In this document: positions 25,101-29,611 of the stretch, one piece after another
Position numbering within the stretch: position 1 is the stretch's first letter
Layout of the letters: each line of letters opens with the position of its first letter
NCBI RefSeq assembly: GCF_013294025.1
Contig: NZ_JABSNL010000013.1
Coordinates: forward strand, 1-64,000
Reading direction: 5' to 3'
DNA length: 64,000 nucleotides
Source: Flavobacterium aeripolare
GTDB taxonomy: Bacteria; Bacteroidota; Bacteroidia; Flavobacteriales; Flavobacteriaceae
Program-made: the position numbers and the translations under genes
Notes under the pieces: model-generated
What the model was told of the DNA's origin: nothing
Databases searched by the model: none
The model's input: the letters and a program-made list of their open reading frames with translations, nothing else

Positions 25101-25784
25101 GCGGACAAGGAGGATCGTTTAAAAGTCAAAATTGAAGCAAAAGACGGTGCTGGATTTGATGAGGTTTTATTGCAATTTGGTGCTAAAACTAATGAGTCTG
25201 GAGCTATGAAATTATTTAGTAGAAATCCAACAGCTCCTTCTACTTATTTTAGTGTTTCTGATAAAGATTTGTCAGTACGATACCTAACTGATGTGGTTGC
25301 AAATCCAGCAGTTCCATTAAGTTTTAAAGCTGGAATAGATGGAACGTATGCGGTGAGTGTTGATAGTAAGGCTGCTAACGTTCCTTATTTAATATTAGAG
25401 GATAAAAAAACAAAAACGCTAGTTGATTTAAATATAAAGTCAACCTATGAATTTAAAGCTTCGGTTAAAGACGCGACTGATAGATTTGTAATTCATTTTA
25501 CACCTATGAACGTTACACCAGAAGTTACACCATCACCTACAATCGAAACCGTTGCGTTAGCTGCACTTATTTACTACGACGGAATCAATATCAAAGTAGA
25601 TTTAAGTTCGATCGAAGACCTGACTGATGTTAGAATTTTTGATATTTCAGGAAGAATGTTGATTAATAAAAAAGTAGAAGGAAAGATGATTCATCCATTC
25701 TCTATGAGAATAAAAAATGAAGTGTATATTGTAGTAGTAAGCAGCGCCGGACGATCAGTAAGTTGGAAAGTTTTAGTTTACTAA
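7167..25784 (+). CDS. Giant (6205-residue) modular surface adhesin with type IX secretion sorting domain
   Basis: The start is TTG at 7167; it alone gives the full signal peptide (residues 1-21, ending MLAQ). Modules in order: a PKD-like segment (22-110); LamG 1 (about 122-345); a calcium-binding thrombospondin-3-like stretch DKDGDGVGD (about 402-425); LamG 2 (433-635); a second stretch DNDNDGIPN (640-667); two Ig-like domains (718-908); and three right-handed beta-helix blocks rich in NNTI turns (912-2042, 2192-3292, 3296-4062). Four repeats follow, each beginning WNGS..W..NW or similar (from about 4063, 4376, 4844 and 5320). The C-terminal module (about 5760-6205) has FNLIGNPYPSTIDWKAA and a final beta domain with VRIFDISGRML, matching Flavobacterium type IX 'type C' sorting modules. 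A surface-displayed adhesin is the likely role; a polysaccharide-binding function for the LamG domains is inferred. It follows the usher gene by 62 bases with no terminator, so co-transcription is likely. Confidence 0.88.
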   Translation: MKTKLLYLLTLFLSSYYMLAQIAPTQNIVCQNEVVTYSYATTYDTYKWTVIGGTPSSSTTPTIEVTWGYGNRGTITFEGFISGVSQGVVSKRIYIDQKAAFTPTANPTIVSGQTTNIGLTFANKSIKLNGTSDYVGISNSNLINLGSTDYRTVMLWFKANDVTTRQVLYNEGGGTNGFSMYIEGGKVYCLPWEGGTAWNAPNANIVTGQWYHVAFVFDQNATDGFHFKGYLNGTLIGAFNEGTKASNGLSGHSGQVAIGSNSNIRFANNSTSANNYFNGRIDGFKLWNRSLLQSEVIIEKDHVLNAPVVDSDLDVYINFDNSVLDLASTASAEDGALSGSPTYDDDVPLNPTIVWSPGGANTPIIAVNPTTNTSYNYTLTEKLSNVCSQTGSIDVFVTIPNDKDGDGVGDIFDLDADNDGILNAIENNCLPKAGYDGYWSLDNTTNDLSGNSYNAQSGSSVSFSTDSKKGTHSASFNGTSNYLQYSNGTFLNQAITNFSYSIWIKPSSLTGIQTIFEEGGTTNGIAVRLNGATLEAAVRESNVQLNTATFTYPGDGLWHHIVITYSNGNVILYLDGVASTTLATGFGELAGHSDVQHIGYSNGGAFGASSANYYGGLIDDLVHYPSVLSASDISKIVLGCDNDNDGIPNYLDTDSDNDGSFDANEAYGAVVDTNNDGTYGGITGSPQVDALGRVLSANYATPLTTAGGNSTYLQGIKVNVTTAPVNKTVCEAQTATFSATATTAIIATTPTTTATTTVSYQWQVSTNNGSTYSNISGQSGTVASGSSVTLTLTAVTATMTGNRYRIKFTNEANVTGATATATLTVNPIPTITQVTSASSCGIGSVVLKATASAGTINWYAAATGGTSLATGTSFTTPVLSTTTSYWVDATNTSCTTATRTQVTATVSTGNVEVAASAGTIFGCYSTVKEAFDKINDGTHQGDITIKLRGNTTEIATATLNNSGNGASLYSSLLVYPTAPNLKIEGNVSGQLINLNGADNVIFDGRVNQLGSTSLTLSNTNTAGSVIQFITDATANTVRYCTIQGTTASAASGLIVFGLGDVVGNDNNTIEFCDIRDGATTPTNAIYSSGSSVSADNSSNTVSNSTIYNYFSATASSNGIYLAANSSAWTISNNKFYQTATRTTTAAGLTHRAINILTASGVNYTVNNNVIGYSSATATGTTTYTGQTTLFRGIEMSVGTTTASNVQGNTISNINFSTAIGTATNAGIFSGIAVLAGNVNIGTAAGNTIGATTGIDAIQVSSTASAGLINGIYVSSVGTVGISNNTIGAISTNGGTAIGYTFNGIYTAGIGGNFAITDNTIGSKTTSNSITVGDASTLAVVCTFRGIFNSGSGLISITNNTIQNTTVYGTSTSGYYGIINTAGSSTVDINTNSIISGTNTGTNSSTTITYYPIYNSAVVSTLNINNNIIRNQLRTATGGYFTAIGNVAAVLTNININGNQLGNTSGGLMTYSAANTVALFGINNSGGAASCELSIQNNDIRGIDYTGGSGSNTHTYISNGATTLKQNISNNTFTNLNVNTTGTITFLSNSVVMPANGVQNIDNNSIVTGFVRNAAATSGALTLFTSGATTNNTGVVVTNNNNNFSNITVSGASTILGWVNNDAGTGNVDKTIYNNKFENWTAGSGGVTALNVNIVSETNKVYANSIQNISSSQIIYGITSAGNDKIYLNTINNLNSTSGGATSIVSGINVTAGTAKSIYQNTISNLIGNTLTTGSVRGILVSGGTTVNLYENKIFSLSANANTTGTISGIWVTGGSAVNVDRNKIYDISSSSVAVTTGIVYGIQVSGTTASLITNVTNNIIGDLKVSAASGTDLIRGLGFITTGASSMTNAYYNTVYLNAAASSGTNFGSTGIYHTANATATTAALNLRNNIIINVSTPKGTGTTVAFRRSVGTSSALSNYATTSKNNLFYAGSPGTTNLIYSDGTSIAQTFSQYKSGIFTAGTIAPRDQVSVSENLNFISTAGSNANFLKVNTTIPTQIESGAVNIADYEVDYLGVVRQGNPGYAGASTSAPDMGAYENNYVAIDASPPSITYTALANNSCLSNKTISATITDATGVNVTAGTRPRIYFKKSTNSNVLPTTNTSTTDGWKYIETTSTSSPFSFSINYNLIFGGVTTGDVIQYFVTAQDVVTPSPYVGINTGVYANAPASVALTSAAFPIGGTINSFTILAGLNGTVTVGSGGAYPTLTGTGGLFAELNTKGLAGNLTANIISDITEPGTISLNQLNYGCTDFNTLTISPSGGAARTISGTVAGGALLNFNGADYVVIDGLKTAGNSLTISNASTANTAGTSTIRFINDATNNIVRNCTIEGASTLTSSGTVFFSTAATLGNVSNAITGNVIKAVGTNLPTNAIYSSGSSVLIDNSDITISNNTIQDYFNAASASNGIYLAAFSSAWTISGNKLFQTATRTATTGSIHRGINIITALGVDYSILNNTIGYATATATGTTTYTGAVGNRFFGIEMNVGTLSTSSVQGNKIAGINLSNTVTTAITAAPGIFTGISVLGGKLDIGTTTGNTIGATTGNGSIAVTSSITGNYLSGIYCTSTSTVNIKNNTIGSISTTGAIGIGYTFHGINTVGGGQFTVADNTIGSASTPNSIAIGTLGTTTTGVCVLNGIYNLATGGITISGNTIQNVSSYGTAASVLYGILNSGASGAVSITNNSIIAATNTGISVLGGISNTAVATTVAITGNKIRNFTKSVATGAITAIANSGAVLSQITIENNQLGNTSGGLVTYAATNSALLTGISNSGGSANCALSIQNNDLTGITYAVAGTNANTYIANSATTLSQTISGNTFTALNVNTTGAITFIANNVIMPANGIQNVNNNSIVTSFTRAAASGAMTLFTSTAATNNSNVLVNNNNNNFSNITVNGSATILGWINTDAGTASVTKTLSGNTFENWNGGTGAITGMNVNITSTANATTNNTIRNINSLGSINGIITGAGNDKIYSNTINSLISNLTTSAIVNGIAITSGTVKSIYQNTIYGLQSNSIISGTVSGIGVTGGSNTAIYQNKIYDISSSSSSISTGTVNGILVSGGTKDQVATIYNNRIGAINATAANAVDNVRGISMTNTGVRSISNIYFNSIYLNASSTGTNFGSSGIFHAANTTSSTAALNLRNNIIVNLSTANGTGFNVAFRQSSGTSSMLNNYSSLSNNNLFYAGVPSAANLIYANGTNSAQDITAYKAGIFTAGTIAPRDQLSVSENPQFISTTGSSVDFLKILNNDITFIESGAVNIAGITTDFEGQIRAGNTGYAVQTNGAGSAPDIGADEFDGKLPNVIVSNSNPLSNGSYSKVSGAFTAINSFDQTGKDITVTLIGSTTEDVTATLNQGTWTSLKMFPTKAGVYISGDLAGAPLLHLNGADNVTIDGRVNQTGTTKSMSITNNSTSSTVGTATVRLSNSAELNALKYLNISGSSSSATNGIVEFGTSTTGNGNDSTILEYNAITNATGNRAINAIYSQGTVGRENSTNTIRNNTIFDFVNNNSSSNGINLSSNSSDWTISNNSFYETNNMVPTTGTKVYTAILIDDVNGNNFVISGNYIGGKAALNGGGAWTVNANTAHSFRAMYLNVGAITASSIQSNLIQNFNYTSSSTTPWRGIEVNAGTVNIGTTTGNIIGAATGTGSINLTTNTTADSYGIYIGSANTVSISKNNIGSIALYGNSTTAAHSFAGIYKKVGVAGTINITQNLIGSNGTSNSIASFSTASTATLGQNLIGIYLQSTGTHNLTSNTIVNLSNAYTGTQASRTAAVYTTAGTATLVKNSIHDLYSTALGTTTATVSGVEMTGTAAVNTVTETVIYNLSNTNASLAGYISGIVFTGSTGANLVNRNFIRNLSVNSSSTSASIYGIRMGQGTVTFANNIVTLGGNTATTIYGIFSSGTSGNNLSLYFNTVYINGSLGSGITKKSYAFYEAASGAVRDIRNNIFSNFRSTTSGTNAHYAAFLNYNSSNNLTLDYNIYWASGTGGVIGYYSGSNVVSLPIVSGQDANSINSNPGFSNAGGLTAADYKVNTSTTGIAGTSIILDYAQTARGIPPNIGAWEFNTNSWVGNISTDFNTAGNWSAGSVPLEEASIVFAASPVRDCILDQNRIVGSVVNGQSAYTFKVNGKVLTLRGDLYLTNGGQIDATAAGSTVIFESDETQTISSGAFVSNTIPNLTINNEVGVTSNSDLTITGFLNLLSANPSETKGTLDTGAKIVTMGADAVTIGDGDLTGIVQRNSLVANKDYSFNGKNMVVFFENTGTLPTSVSLKLSIGANPSWKTSGVKRIFSLIQTGAVGTNPTAATIKASYLDSEINNNDESKLVYFSYRNPPGTLFEHGRASISTTENWVKLSNINMAFFPSTFGSLELGFSANEIETLTWNGSVSTSWTTVNNWTPNGAPSDFVNIIIPDAATTINDPIVPIATTIRAIKLQNNSILNAVANAQMTLIDGANVWVNEGGVFNPNTSTVLFKSDTADISGATSFYNVTIDTDADLLMKTGSTMRIAGTMNNNGVWRPAWDGNVTTVEYNGANQNVVIPYAATNRYSNLILSGSGIKTLPAINLSILGNLTLAGTASVTTPNSMVIVGDLSIGANTTFDAGANTHTVGGNFTHNGVLNTAASTFVLNGLTAAQNISGTASITEFNNLVVLNSFGVTSAKNITVNAALDLQSDNPTATLGSLDMGTSTLSLTANAVNTGTGDVTGIVKRAHTFVTGQTYTFGNSKTLMIFGSTGTKASQVSVKTKIGTAPTWKTTAVKRVYDLAQVGANNNFATVQLNYLDSELNGADESQLVFFGAIGLPTPTIVEYGYNSKDESNNSIDLINVSIGARPSVFGQTEIALASSENPNITWNGSQSTDWNNPFNWTPNSYPNKFTRMTIPNATTTTYDPILPALTESHQLIIQNAGILNAGPASELYLYNENAEVVWQNAGGTFNAGTSTVVFTDLDLKISGTTNFNNIIINTGASLTPQVNSTIGIGGIVSNNGILDATAFLNTINYNGATQTVIYPNGAIAGYYNLSLSGTDVKTMPNQLMNVLGDLTTSGMASVTANNVLDIAGNISIAAGSLFNTGTFDHEIAGNFINNGSFTTINGTTILLNGAATQTISGTGLTNFKNLAINNGAGVNSSIDLSLDGNLNLITSNPTAVRGALNMAGTATLNMGALAATSGMGDVSGIVRREHVFNNGQDYDFGNPYTTINFLNVAGNIKPTWVSTKIVLGTAPSWRSSAINRSYSFAQSGGNDRMIVKLHYLDSELHGTETDETKLVFWDGYDPNLGVNNFVKSFPRNQNANDVANNWLQLTGPAIDFLATSTSLDVKQWGLSYSNVSVHTWTGNGSASYDGDWSLPGNWSGGVPNLDDAVLIPNPSSLPSDNNGDLAPYRNLLPLLSPAFAKTLEIVSGATLVVSDYDITVAGNANAWVNNGGFTAGTATVYFSGATATISGATNFNNLTINSGGMLTPQTGAITRIAGAMTNNGSLNATAFPNTVEYNGTNQTILNLVAGTGGYHNLIFSNSGTKTMLPTSGGTALKINGYFTITGTATGTAMNPLAIKGNFVINPTAAFITGAFTHQVAGNFTSNGTFTASTGSTLEMNGTASQSIGGAATPLLLNNLKVSTTGGTVSTTRDLTASGDFTNSGILDMGSSILSVSNSIANTGTVLTAVPAVKSLSPIPVGKEWGGTVIYNVDAAQNAVAGSFTNLTINNGVGVTVTNAAQIGVSGTLLINSSKKLIVDASNTLTVAGTITNNGGTAGLILESNSSGNASLIHNSNNVPATVKRYISGAKEAWHFIASPVINQTISGTSWTPSGTYGNGTGYDLYLWNEPTPCWTYLLNNTVVPTWPSLHPSTSFVTGRGYLYSTQAVNPTKEFAGLLNNGNVTYPLTNSSPDLTVKGFNLIGNPYPSTIDWKAATGWIRSNLVTAAAGYDMYIWNPAANNYGVFNSNGTTGTNSVTQYIAPTQGFFVRASTAGAITMGNAVRVNTGANNWMRVQADKEDRLKVKIEAKDGAGFDEVLLQFGAKTNESGAMKLFSRNPTAPSTYFSVSDKDLSVRYLTDVVANPAVPLSFKAGIDGTYAVSVDSKAANVPYLILEDKKTKTLVDLNIKSTYEFKASVKDATDRFVIHFTPMNVTPEVTPSPTIETVALAALIYYDGINIKVDLSSIEDLTDVRIFDISGRMLINKKVEGKMIHPFSMRIKNEVYIVVVSSAGRSVSWKVLVY
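9900..13290 (+). repeat. Beta-helix module 1 of the giant adhesin (tandem intragenic duplication)
   Basis: This block starts with a segment containing LNGADNVIFDGR and ends with APDMGAYENN. It shares extended similarity with the next block: NAIYSSGSS, SSAWTISNNK, ATATGTTTYTG, AAGNTIGATTG and FTAGTIAPRDQ occur in the same order about 3.75 kb further on. The repeated unit is therefore a whole domain of about 1100 residues, not just a short beta-helix rung. Confidence 0.85.
13740..17040 (+). repeat. Beta-helix module 2 of the giant adhesin
   Basis: This is the second copy of the large beta-helix domain, beginning near FNGADYVVIDG and ending with APDIGADEFDG. The order of landmark peptides follows module 1 (NAIYSSGSS, SSAWTISGNK, ATATGTTTYTG, TTGNTIGATTG, FTAGTIAPRDQ). 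The two blocks are separated by a segment (about 13300-13730) holding a DATGVNVTAGTRPRIYF domain that module 2 does not repeat. Confidence 0.85.
17050..19350 (+). repeat. Beta-helix module 3 of the giant adhesin (shorter, more diverged)
   Basis: The third copy starts with the same landmark (LNGADNVTIDGR) and retains NAIYSQGT, SSDWTISNNS and TTGNIIGAATG. It is about 1 kb shorter and lacks the APRDQ segment. It ends with the conserved closing phrase PNIGAWEFN, comparable to APDMGAYEN and APDIGADEF. Divergence from copies 1 and 2 suggests an older duplication. Confidence 0.75.
19355..24440 (+). repeat. Four tandem 300-480-residue repeats before the sorting module
   Basis: Each unit opens with a W.G...W....NW segment (near 19355, 20293, 21697 and 23125). 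It continues with a stretch like ISGATNFNNLTINSG, a YNGANQ or YNGTNQ strand, and in three units a DVTGIVKR followed by YLDSELN. They look like extended beta-rich stalk domains. Their regular spacing and shared landmarks support tandem duplication. Confidence 0.75.
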
Positions 25785-25794
25785 GTATGCCAAT

Positions 25795-25833
25795 TAAAAA
25801 TCCTATTCATGAATGTGAATAGGATTTTTAGTT
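25795..25833 (+). terminator. Terminator of the giant adhesin gene
   Basis: The 12-bp stem AAATCCTATTCA / TGAATAGGATTT, with a short loop, follows the adhesin stop codon by 13 bases and leads into a TTTTTAG tract. It closes the cluster that begins at 1740. Confidence 0.85.
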
Positions 25834-25855
25834 AAGAGCACTATTTGTTTGTGTA

Positions 25856-25957
25856 AGGGATAGCAGTGGCATCCTTTTATAATAGTGTGGTTGACTTTTT
25901 AGGAAACGACACTATTATAAAAGATATAACGTATAGCCCGACCCGTAGGGATACACC
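25856..25957 (+). ncRNA. Structured intergenic element (Flavobacterium-type repeat or small RNA candidate)
   Basis: A perfect 15-bp inverted repeat (CTTTTATAATAGTGT at 25874-25888 and its complement at 25909-25923) has a 20-nt loop. Outside it lie GGGATAGCAGTGGCATCC on the left and GATATAACGTATAGCCCGACC on the right. These flanks resemble a structured intergenic sequence I recall as frequent in Flavobacterium genomes, and the Rfam Flavo-1 family is one possibility. The strand shown follows the orientation of the GGGATAGC and AGCCCGACC flanks as I recall them. The structure is visible in the sequence; the family name is unverified. Confidence 0.5.
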
Positions 25958-26003
25958 ATTATAATGATAACAGTAAGCCGTTAAGAGTAGTTTTTTATTT
26001 TAC

Positions 26004-27266
26004 TTAAGATGTAATTAGATTGAAAACTTGTTGCAATAGTAGTCCGCAAACATAAGCGCCATAGGTTCCTACGGCATAACCAAGAACTGCTAGTAGCACG
26101 CCAACTGGTGCTAGGAAGGGACTAAATGCAGCCGCTACAATAGGTGCAGATGCAGCTCCTCCTATATTGGCTTGGCTTCCTACAGCTACATAAAAGAAGG
26201 GTGCTTTAATAATTTTTGCAACGATAATCATTACTAGTATGTGTGTTGTTATCCATATTATTCCCACCAAAAATAGTAAAGGATTGTCGAATATTGCTCC
26301 TAAGTTCATGTGTGTTCCTATGGTTGCAACAAGAATATACAAGAATACGGTTCCAATTTTTGATGCTCCAAAACTTTCTATCTTTCTAACTTTGGTGAAT
26401 GATAAGAGTACTCCTGCGGTAGTGGTAATGATCACTAACCAAAAGAATTCATTAGTGAAAGAATATTTTTCTAGTTGAGGATAGTTTTCTTTAAAAAAGG
26501 GAGCCAGTATATCTGCTAAAAAGTGCCCTAATCCTGTTATCCCAAAAGCAACCATAAGCACAATCATAATATTATTTGTGGTGAGTGGCTGTCTTTTCCC
26601 CGCCTGCTCTTCCTCTAGTTTTTTCTCTAATTCGGCTATGGGGGCGCTATCTGCTTTTAACCATATATCTATTTTTTCAGATTTTTGTGCACCATACAAT
26701 AAAAACCCCATCCATAAATTAGCCACTAAGACATCTACGGCTATCATTTGAGCAAATAAACTTTTGCTTGCGCCAAACACTTCTAGCATGGCGGTTTGAT
26801 TTGCGCCGCCTCCAATCCAGCTTCCTGCGATTGTTGATAAGCCTTTCCAAACTTCTTCGCCGTTTGACAAAGCGACTTCGGGAAAGAAGCTGCCCACAAT
26901 GTATAAGGCCAAAGGTCCACCGATTATAATTCCTAGCGTTCCTGCTAAGAACATGATTACGGCTTTGCTTCCTAATCTTTTTAAGGCAACAAAGTTAATA
27001 CTCAAGGTTAGTAGTACTAAACTGGCAGGTAATAAATAACGAGAGGCAATAGTATATAAATTAGAAGATTCGCCTGAGATTATATTAAAGGTATTTAAAA
27101 GTGCAGGAATAAAATAGCACAGTAGAACAGAGGGCACGATACTGTAGAACTTTTTGTAAAAGACTTTTTCACTAGAGGAAGTAATAAATATTAAGCCGAG
27201 TATCGTTATTAAGATTCCTAGTACAACGGCATCGTTAGTAATTAAAGGTGTATGTGGGTTAGTCAT
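26004..27266 (-). CDS. DUF819 family integral membrane protein
   Basis: A 420-residue polytopic membrane protein with about ten or more hydrophobic segments starting at residue 14. The pattern GSWIGGGANQTAM (about 150-162) and a second glycine-rich stretch GSQANIGGAASAP (about 363-375) form the two inverted signature regions of DUF819, a family related to transporters of unknown substrate. A charged cytoplasmic loop (about residues 205-225) separates two halves, suggesting an internal repeat. It may form an operon with the DUF456 gene upstream on the same strand, 71 bases away. Function is unknown; a transporter is likely. Confidence 0.85.
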   Translation of the reverse strand: MTNPHTPLITNDAVVLGILITILGLIFITSSSEKVFYKKFYSIVPSVLLCYFIPALLNTFNIISGESSNLYTIASRYLLPASLVLLTLSINFVALKRLGSKAVIMFLAGTLGIIIGGPLALYIVGSFFPEVALSNGEEVWKGLSTIAGSWIGGGANQTAMLEVFGASKSLFAQMIAVDVLVANLWMGFLLYGAQKSEKIDIWLKADSAPIAELEKKLEEEQAGKRQPLTTNNIMIVLMVAFGITGLGHFLADILAPFFKENYPQLEKYSFTNEFFWLVIITTTAGVLLSFTKVRKIESFGASKIGTVFLYILVATIGTHMNLGAIFDNPLLFLVGIIWITTHILVMIIVAKIIKAPFFYVAVGSQANIGGAASAPIVAAAFSPFLAPVGVLLAVLGYAVGTYGAYVCGLLLQQVFNLITS

Positions 27267-27337
27267 ATTTGGTTTTTAAATGATAGAATTTTTTTTGTGA
27301 TAATGCCTGATAACGTATTTTAGGTAGTTTCTTTATA

Positions 27338-27838
27338 TTACAGGAGCTGTGTTTTATAGGTCCAAAACAGATTTATAAAAAGGCCCAAATAGACAAGACA
27401 AACAGCAAATTGAAAGAGTGTAGAAATTAAGAAACCAACTAACGATCCCGTTGCTGCCTTAAATGCTTGCTGTGCACTACTTTTATTAAATACTAATTCG
27501 CCTAGTAATCCACCAAAGAAAGCTCCAAGTAAAAATCCAAGTGGGATAGGTATAAAGAAACCTACAACCAAACCAATATTTGTTCCCCATACCCCATACT
27601 TGCTACCGCCAAAATGTTTAATTCCTTTTGAAGGGATGATGTAGTCTAATACAGTGACAACAAGTACAATAAACAATGTTATGCCTAACAGGTAGTAATT
27701 AAAAGGGATAATGCTTGTTAAGTGTAATAAAAATAGCCCTAGCCAACTAATACTTGCTCCAGGTAACACTGGTAATATGCTACCTGCTATCCCTATTATC
27801 ATGCAAAGAAAGCCTATGATTAAAAGTAAGATATCCAT
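27338..27838 (-). CDS. DUF456 family membrane protein
   Basis: A 166-residue membrane protein with five or so hydrophobic helices. The first has the DUF456 pattern GxxGSxLPVLPGASISWLGL (about 17-36), and the centre holds a glycine-rich stretch, GFFIPIPLGFLLGAFFGGLLGE. The length fits the family. It is transcribed leftward toward the DUF819 gene. Function is unknown. Confidence 0.85.
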   Translation of the reverse strand: MDILLLIIGFLCMIIGIAGSILPVLPGASISWLGLFLLHLTSIIPFNYYLLGITLFIVLVVTVLDYIIPSKGIKHFGGSKYGVWGTNIGLVVGFFIPIPLGFLLGAFFGGLLGELVFNKSSAQQAFKAATGSLVGFLISTLFQFAVCLVYLGLFINLFWTYKTQLL

Positions 27839-28084
27839 AACGTAATTTTTTGTAGTTTTATACCCGATTAAGATAGTAAATCGTAAATTGGTTTTTCTTA
27901 GGATTAAAATGTAGTTTATGTTCTAGAACGCATAAAAATAGCATTTTTAAGTTAAAATATGCTTTTAGGGCTGCGTTACTATCCAATTATACTAGTTGAA
28001 TTTTAATATAAGAGGCTACTATCTTAAGCTTAAAATAAAAATAATGATTCTTTATTAGTAAAGAATCTAATTGAAAATAACACT

Positions 28085-28561
28085 TTGAAATATTATCAGG
28101 TACTACTTATTGCGTTGCTATTGAATTCTTGTCAGTATTATGACAAGCAAATTCCTTCTGAAAAGGAGTTGCTACAAAAAGAATTGAAGTCCATTAACTG
28201 GAATGAAGTTGATGAGTACCCTTCTTTTGTAGATTGCAATAAAATGGACAGTAAAACAGAACGTCAGCAATGTTTTTTTCAATATATGACAACCTTAATT
28301 CAAGAGAAAATCAGGGTTGATACTTTATCTATTATGTATCCTGAGTTAGATACAATCCAAGTGTTAGTGACTGTTTTTCCAAATTCGAAACTTAAATTTG
28401 AGCCGCAATTTCCCAAGGATTCAGTTGCTTATGATACGATTAAAATTGACAGTATTTTACATGCACGTTTAGTAGATTTTCCTAAAGTTAATCCAGCGAT
28501 AAAACGTGGAATCCCAGTTAAAACACAATTTATTTTACCTGTAATCATCAAAGTAGAATAA
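28085..28561 (+). CDS. Small lipoprotein, function unknown (TonB-C-like features)
   Basis: 158 residues starting with TTG at 28085; this start gives a short lipoprotein signal with lipobox LLNSC (cysteine 16). The rest is hydrophilic. It has an FVDC and a QQCF cysteine near the middle and an alternating-strand C-terminal half ending TQFILPVIIKVE, vaguely like a TonB C-terminal domain. It is followed three bases later by the DUF4184 gene, so the two are probably co-transcribed. No function can be assigned. Confidence 0.7.
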   Translation: MKYYQVLLIALLLNSCQYYDKQIPSEKELLQKELKSINWNEVDEYPSFVDCNKMDSKTERQQCFFQYMTTLIQEKIRVDTLSIMYPELDTIQVLVTVFPNSKLKFEPQFPKDSVAYDTIKIDSILHARLVDFPKVNPAIKRGIPVKTQFILPVIIKVE

Positions 28562-28564
28562 GTA

Positions 28565-29290
28565 ATGCCGTTTACCTTTTCTCATCCCGCAATTGTATTG
28601 CCTCTCTTTAAGCATAAAAAAATATCTGCAACCGCATTAGTTGTTGGTTCGATGTCTCCTGATTTTGAATATTTTTTCAGGATGAAAATGCAAAGTGAAA
28701 TCAGTCATAGTTTTTTAGGTGTTCTGCTAATCGATCTCCCTCTTGGCTTATTGGTCATGTGTGTATTTCACGGTATTATTAAAAATAGCTTAATAAATCA
28801 TCTTCCGCTATTTTTTAGCGCTAGACTGCAAACGTTAAAAAATAACGATTGGTTTTCATACTTAAAAAGTAACTTCTTAATTGTTTGTTTTTCCTTTTTT
28901 ATAGGCGCACTTTCTCATTTATTTTGGGACTCGATGACACACTGGGATGGCTTTATTGTTCAAAGGGTAGCTTTCTTTAATACTCAGTTTCTAACTATTC
29001 CTATTTATAAATTAGGGCAACATATAAGTAGCATAGTGGGCTTGGCTATTTTATTCCAATTTATCTACAAACTTCCAGTTGAAAATATTACGCCTCGTAC
29101 TACGCTTTTACAATATTGGTTCGCGGTAATTACTGTAGCAGCAGTTATCCTTGCTTTACGTTTTAGTTTTGGTTTGCCATTAGAGGAAATAGGGAGCGTG
29201 ATTGTAAGTGTTTTGTTTTCGGGAATGATTGCACTTACTGTTATTGGATTGTTTTTCATGAGGGAACAACAAAATAGAGAAGTGCTGTAG
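28565..29290 (+). CDS. DUF4184 family membrane protein
   Basis: A 241-residue protein opening with the DUF4184 signature MPFTFSHPAIVLPL, then SMSPDFEYFF (about 29-38) and a later GALSHLFWDSMTH (about 113-125). It has six or so membrane helices. The conserved His and Asp residues in these motifs recall membrane-bound metal-dependent hydrolases, but no reaction is known. It lies directly behind the lipoprotein gene. Confidence 0.85.
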   Translation: MPFTFSHPAIVLPLFKHKKISATALVVGSMSPDFEYFFRMKMQSEISHSFLGVLLIDLPLGLLVMCVFHGIIKNSLINHLPLFFSARLQTLKNNDWFSYLKSNFLIVCFSFFIGALSHLFWDSMTHWDGFIVQRVAFFNTQFLTIPIYKLGQHISSIVGLAILFQFIYKLPVENITPRTTLLQYWFAVITVAAVILALRFSFGLPLEEIGSVIVSVLFSGMIALTVIGLFFMREQQNREVL

Positions 29291-29611
29291 TTTTTTGTTC
29301 TTACTTATAATCTTGCAGTAGTACTATTGTTTGTAAGATCAAGGAAATAAAAGTAGCATTGATCTTTAAAAGTAGCCATACAACCACAATGAATTGTGTA
29401 GTTTTGTATCGAATGGAAATTGTAATAGAATATGAGTAGTGCTAAGTACTTTTTGAAGTATTTGTTCTACTGAAGCCTAGTAATTTCAGGGTAAACAAAT
29501 TACTATCAGATTGCACTAGCTGGTTTTTATAATGCAATGTCCAAGTATTTCTAGATACTTGATGTTACTAGGGATAAGTTGTAAATGGCTATAAATTAAA
29601 TATATAATAAA
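29291..29611. other. Intergenic region before ruvC
   Basis: 321 bases, AT-rich, with no ORF and no strong terminator hairpin. A small inverted pair (CAAGTAT...ATACTTG) lies near 29541-29562. Nothing else is recognisable. Confidence 0.5.

Noticed and set aside
7218..25784. Start of the giant adhesin at the first internal ATG (residue 18)
   Set aside because: It would delete the signal peptide; TTG at 7167 gives a complete one, and ruvC in the same window also starts with TTG.
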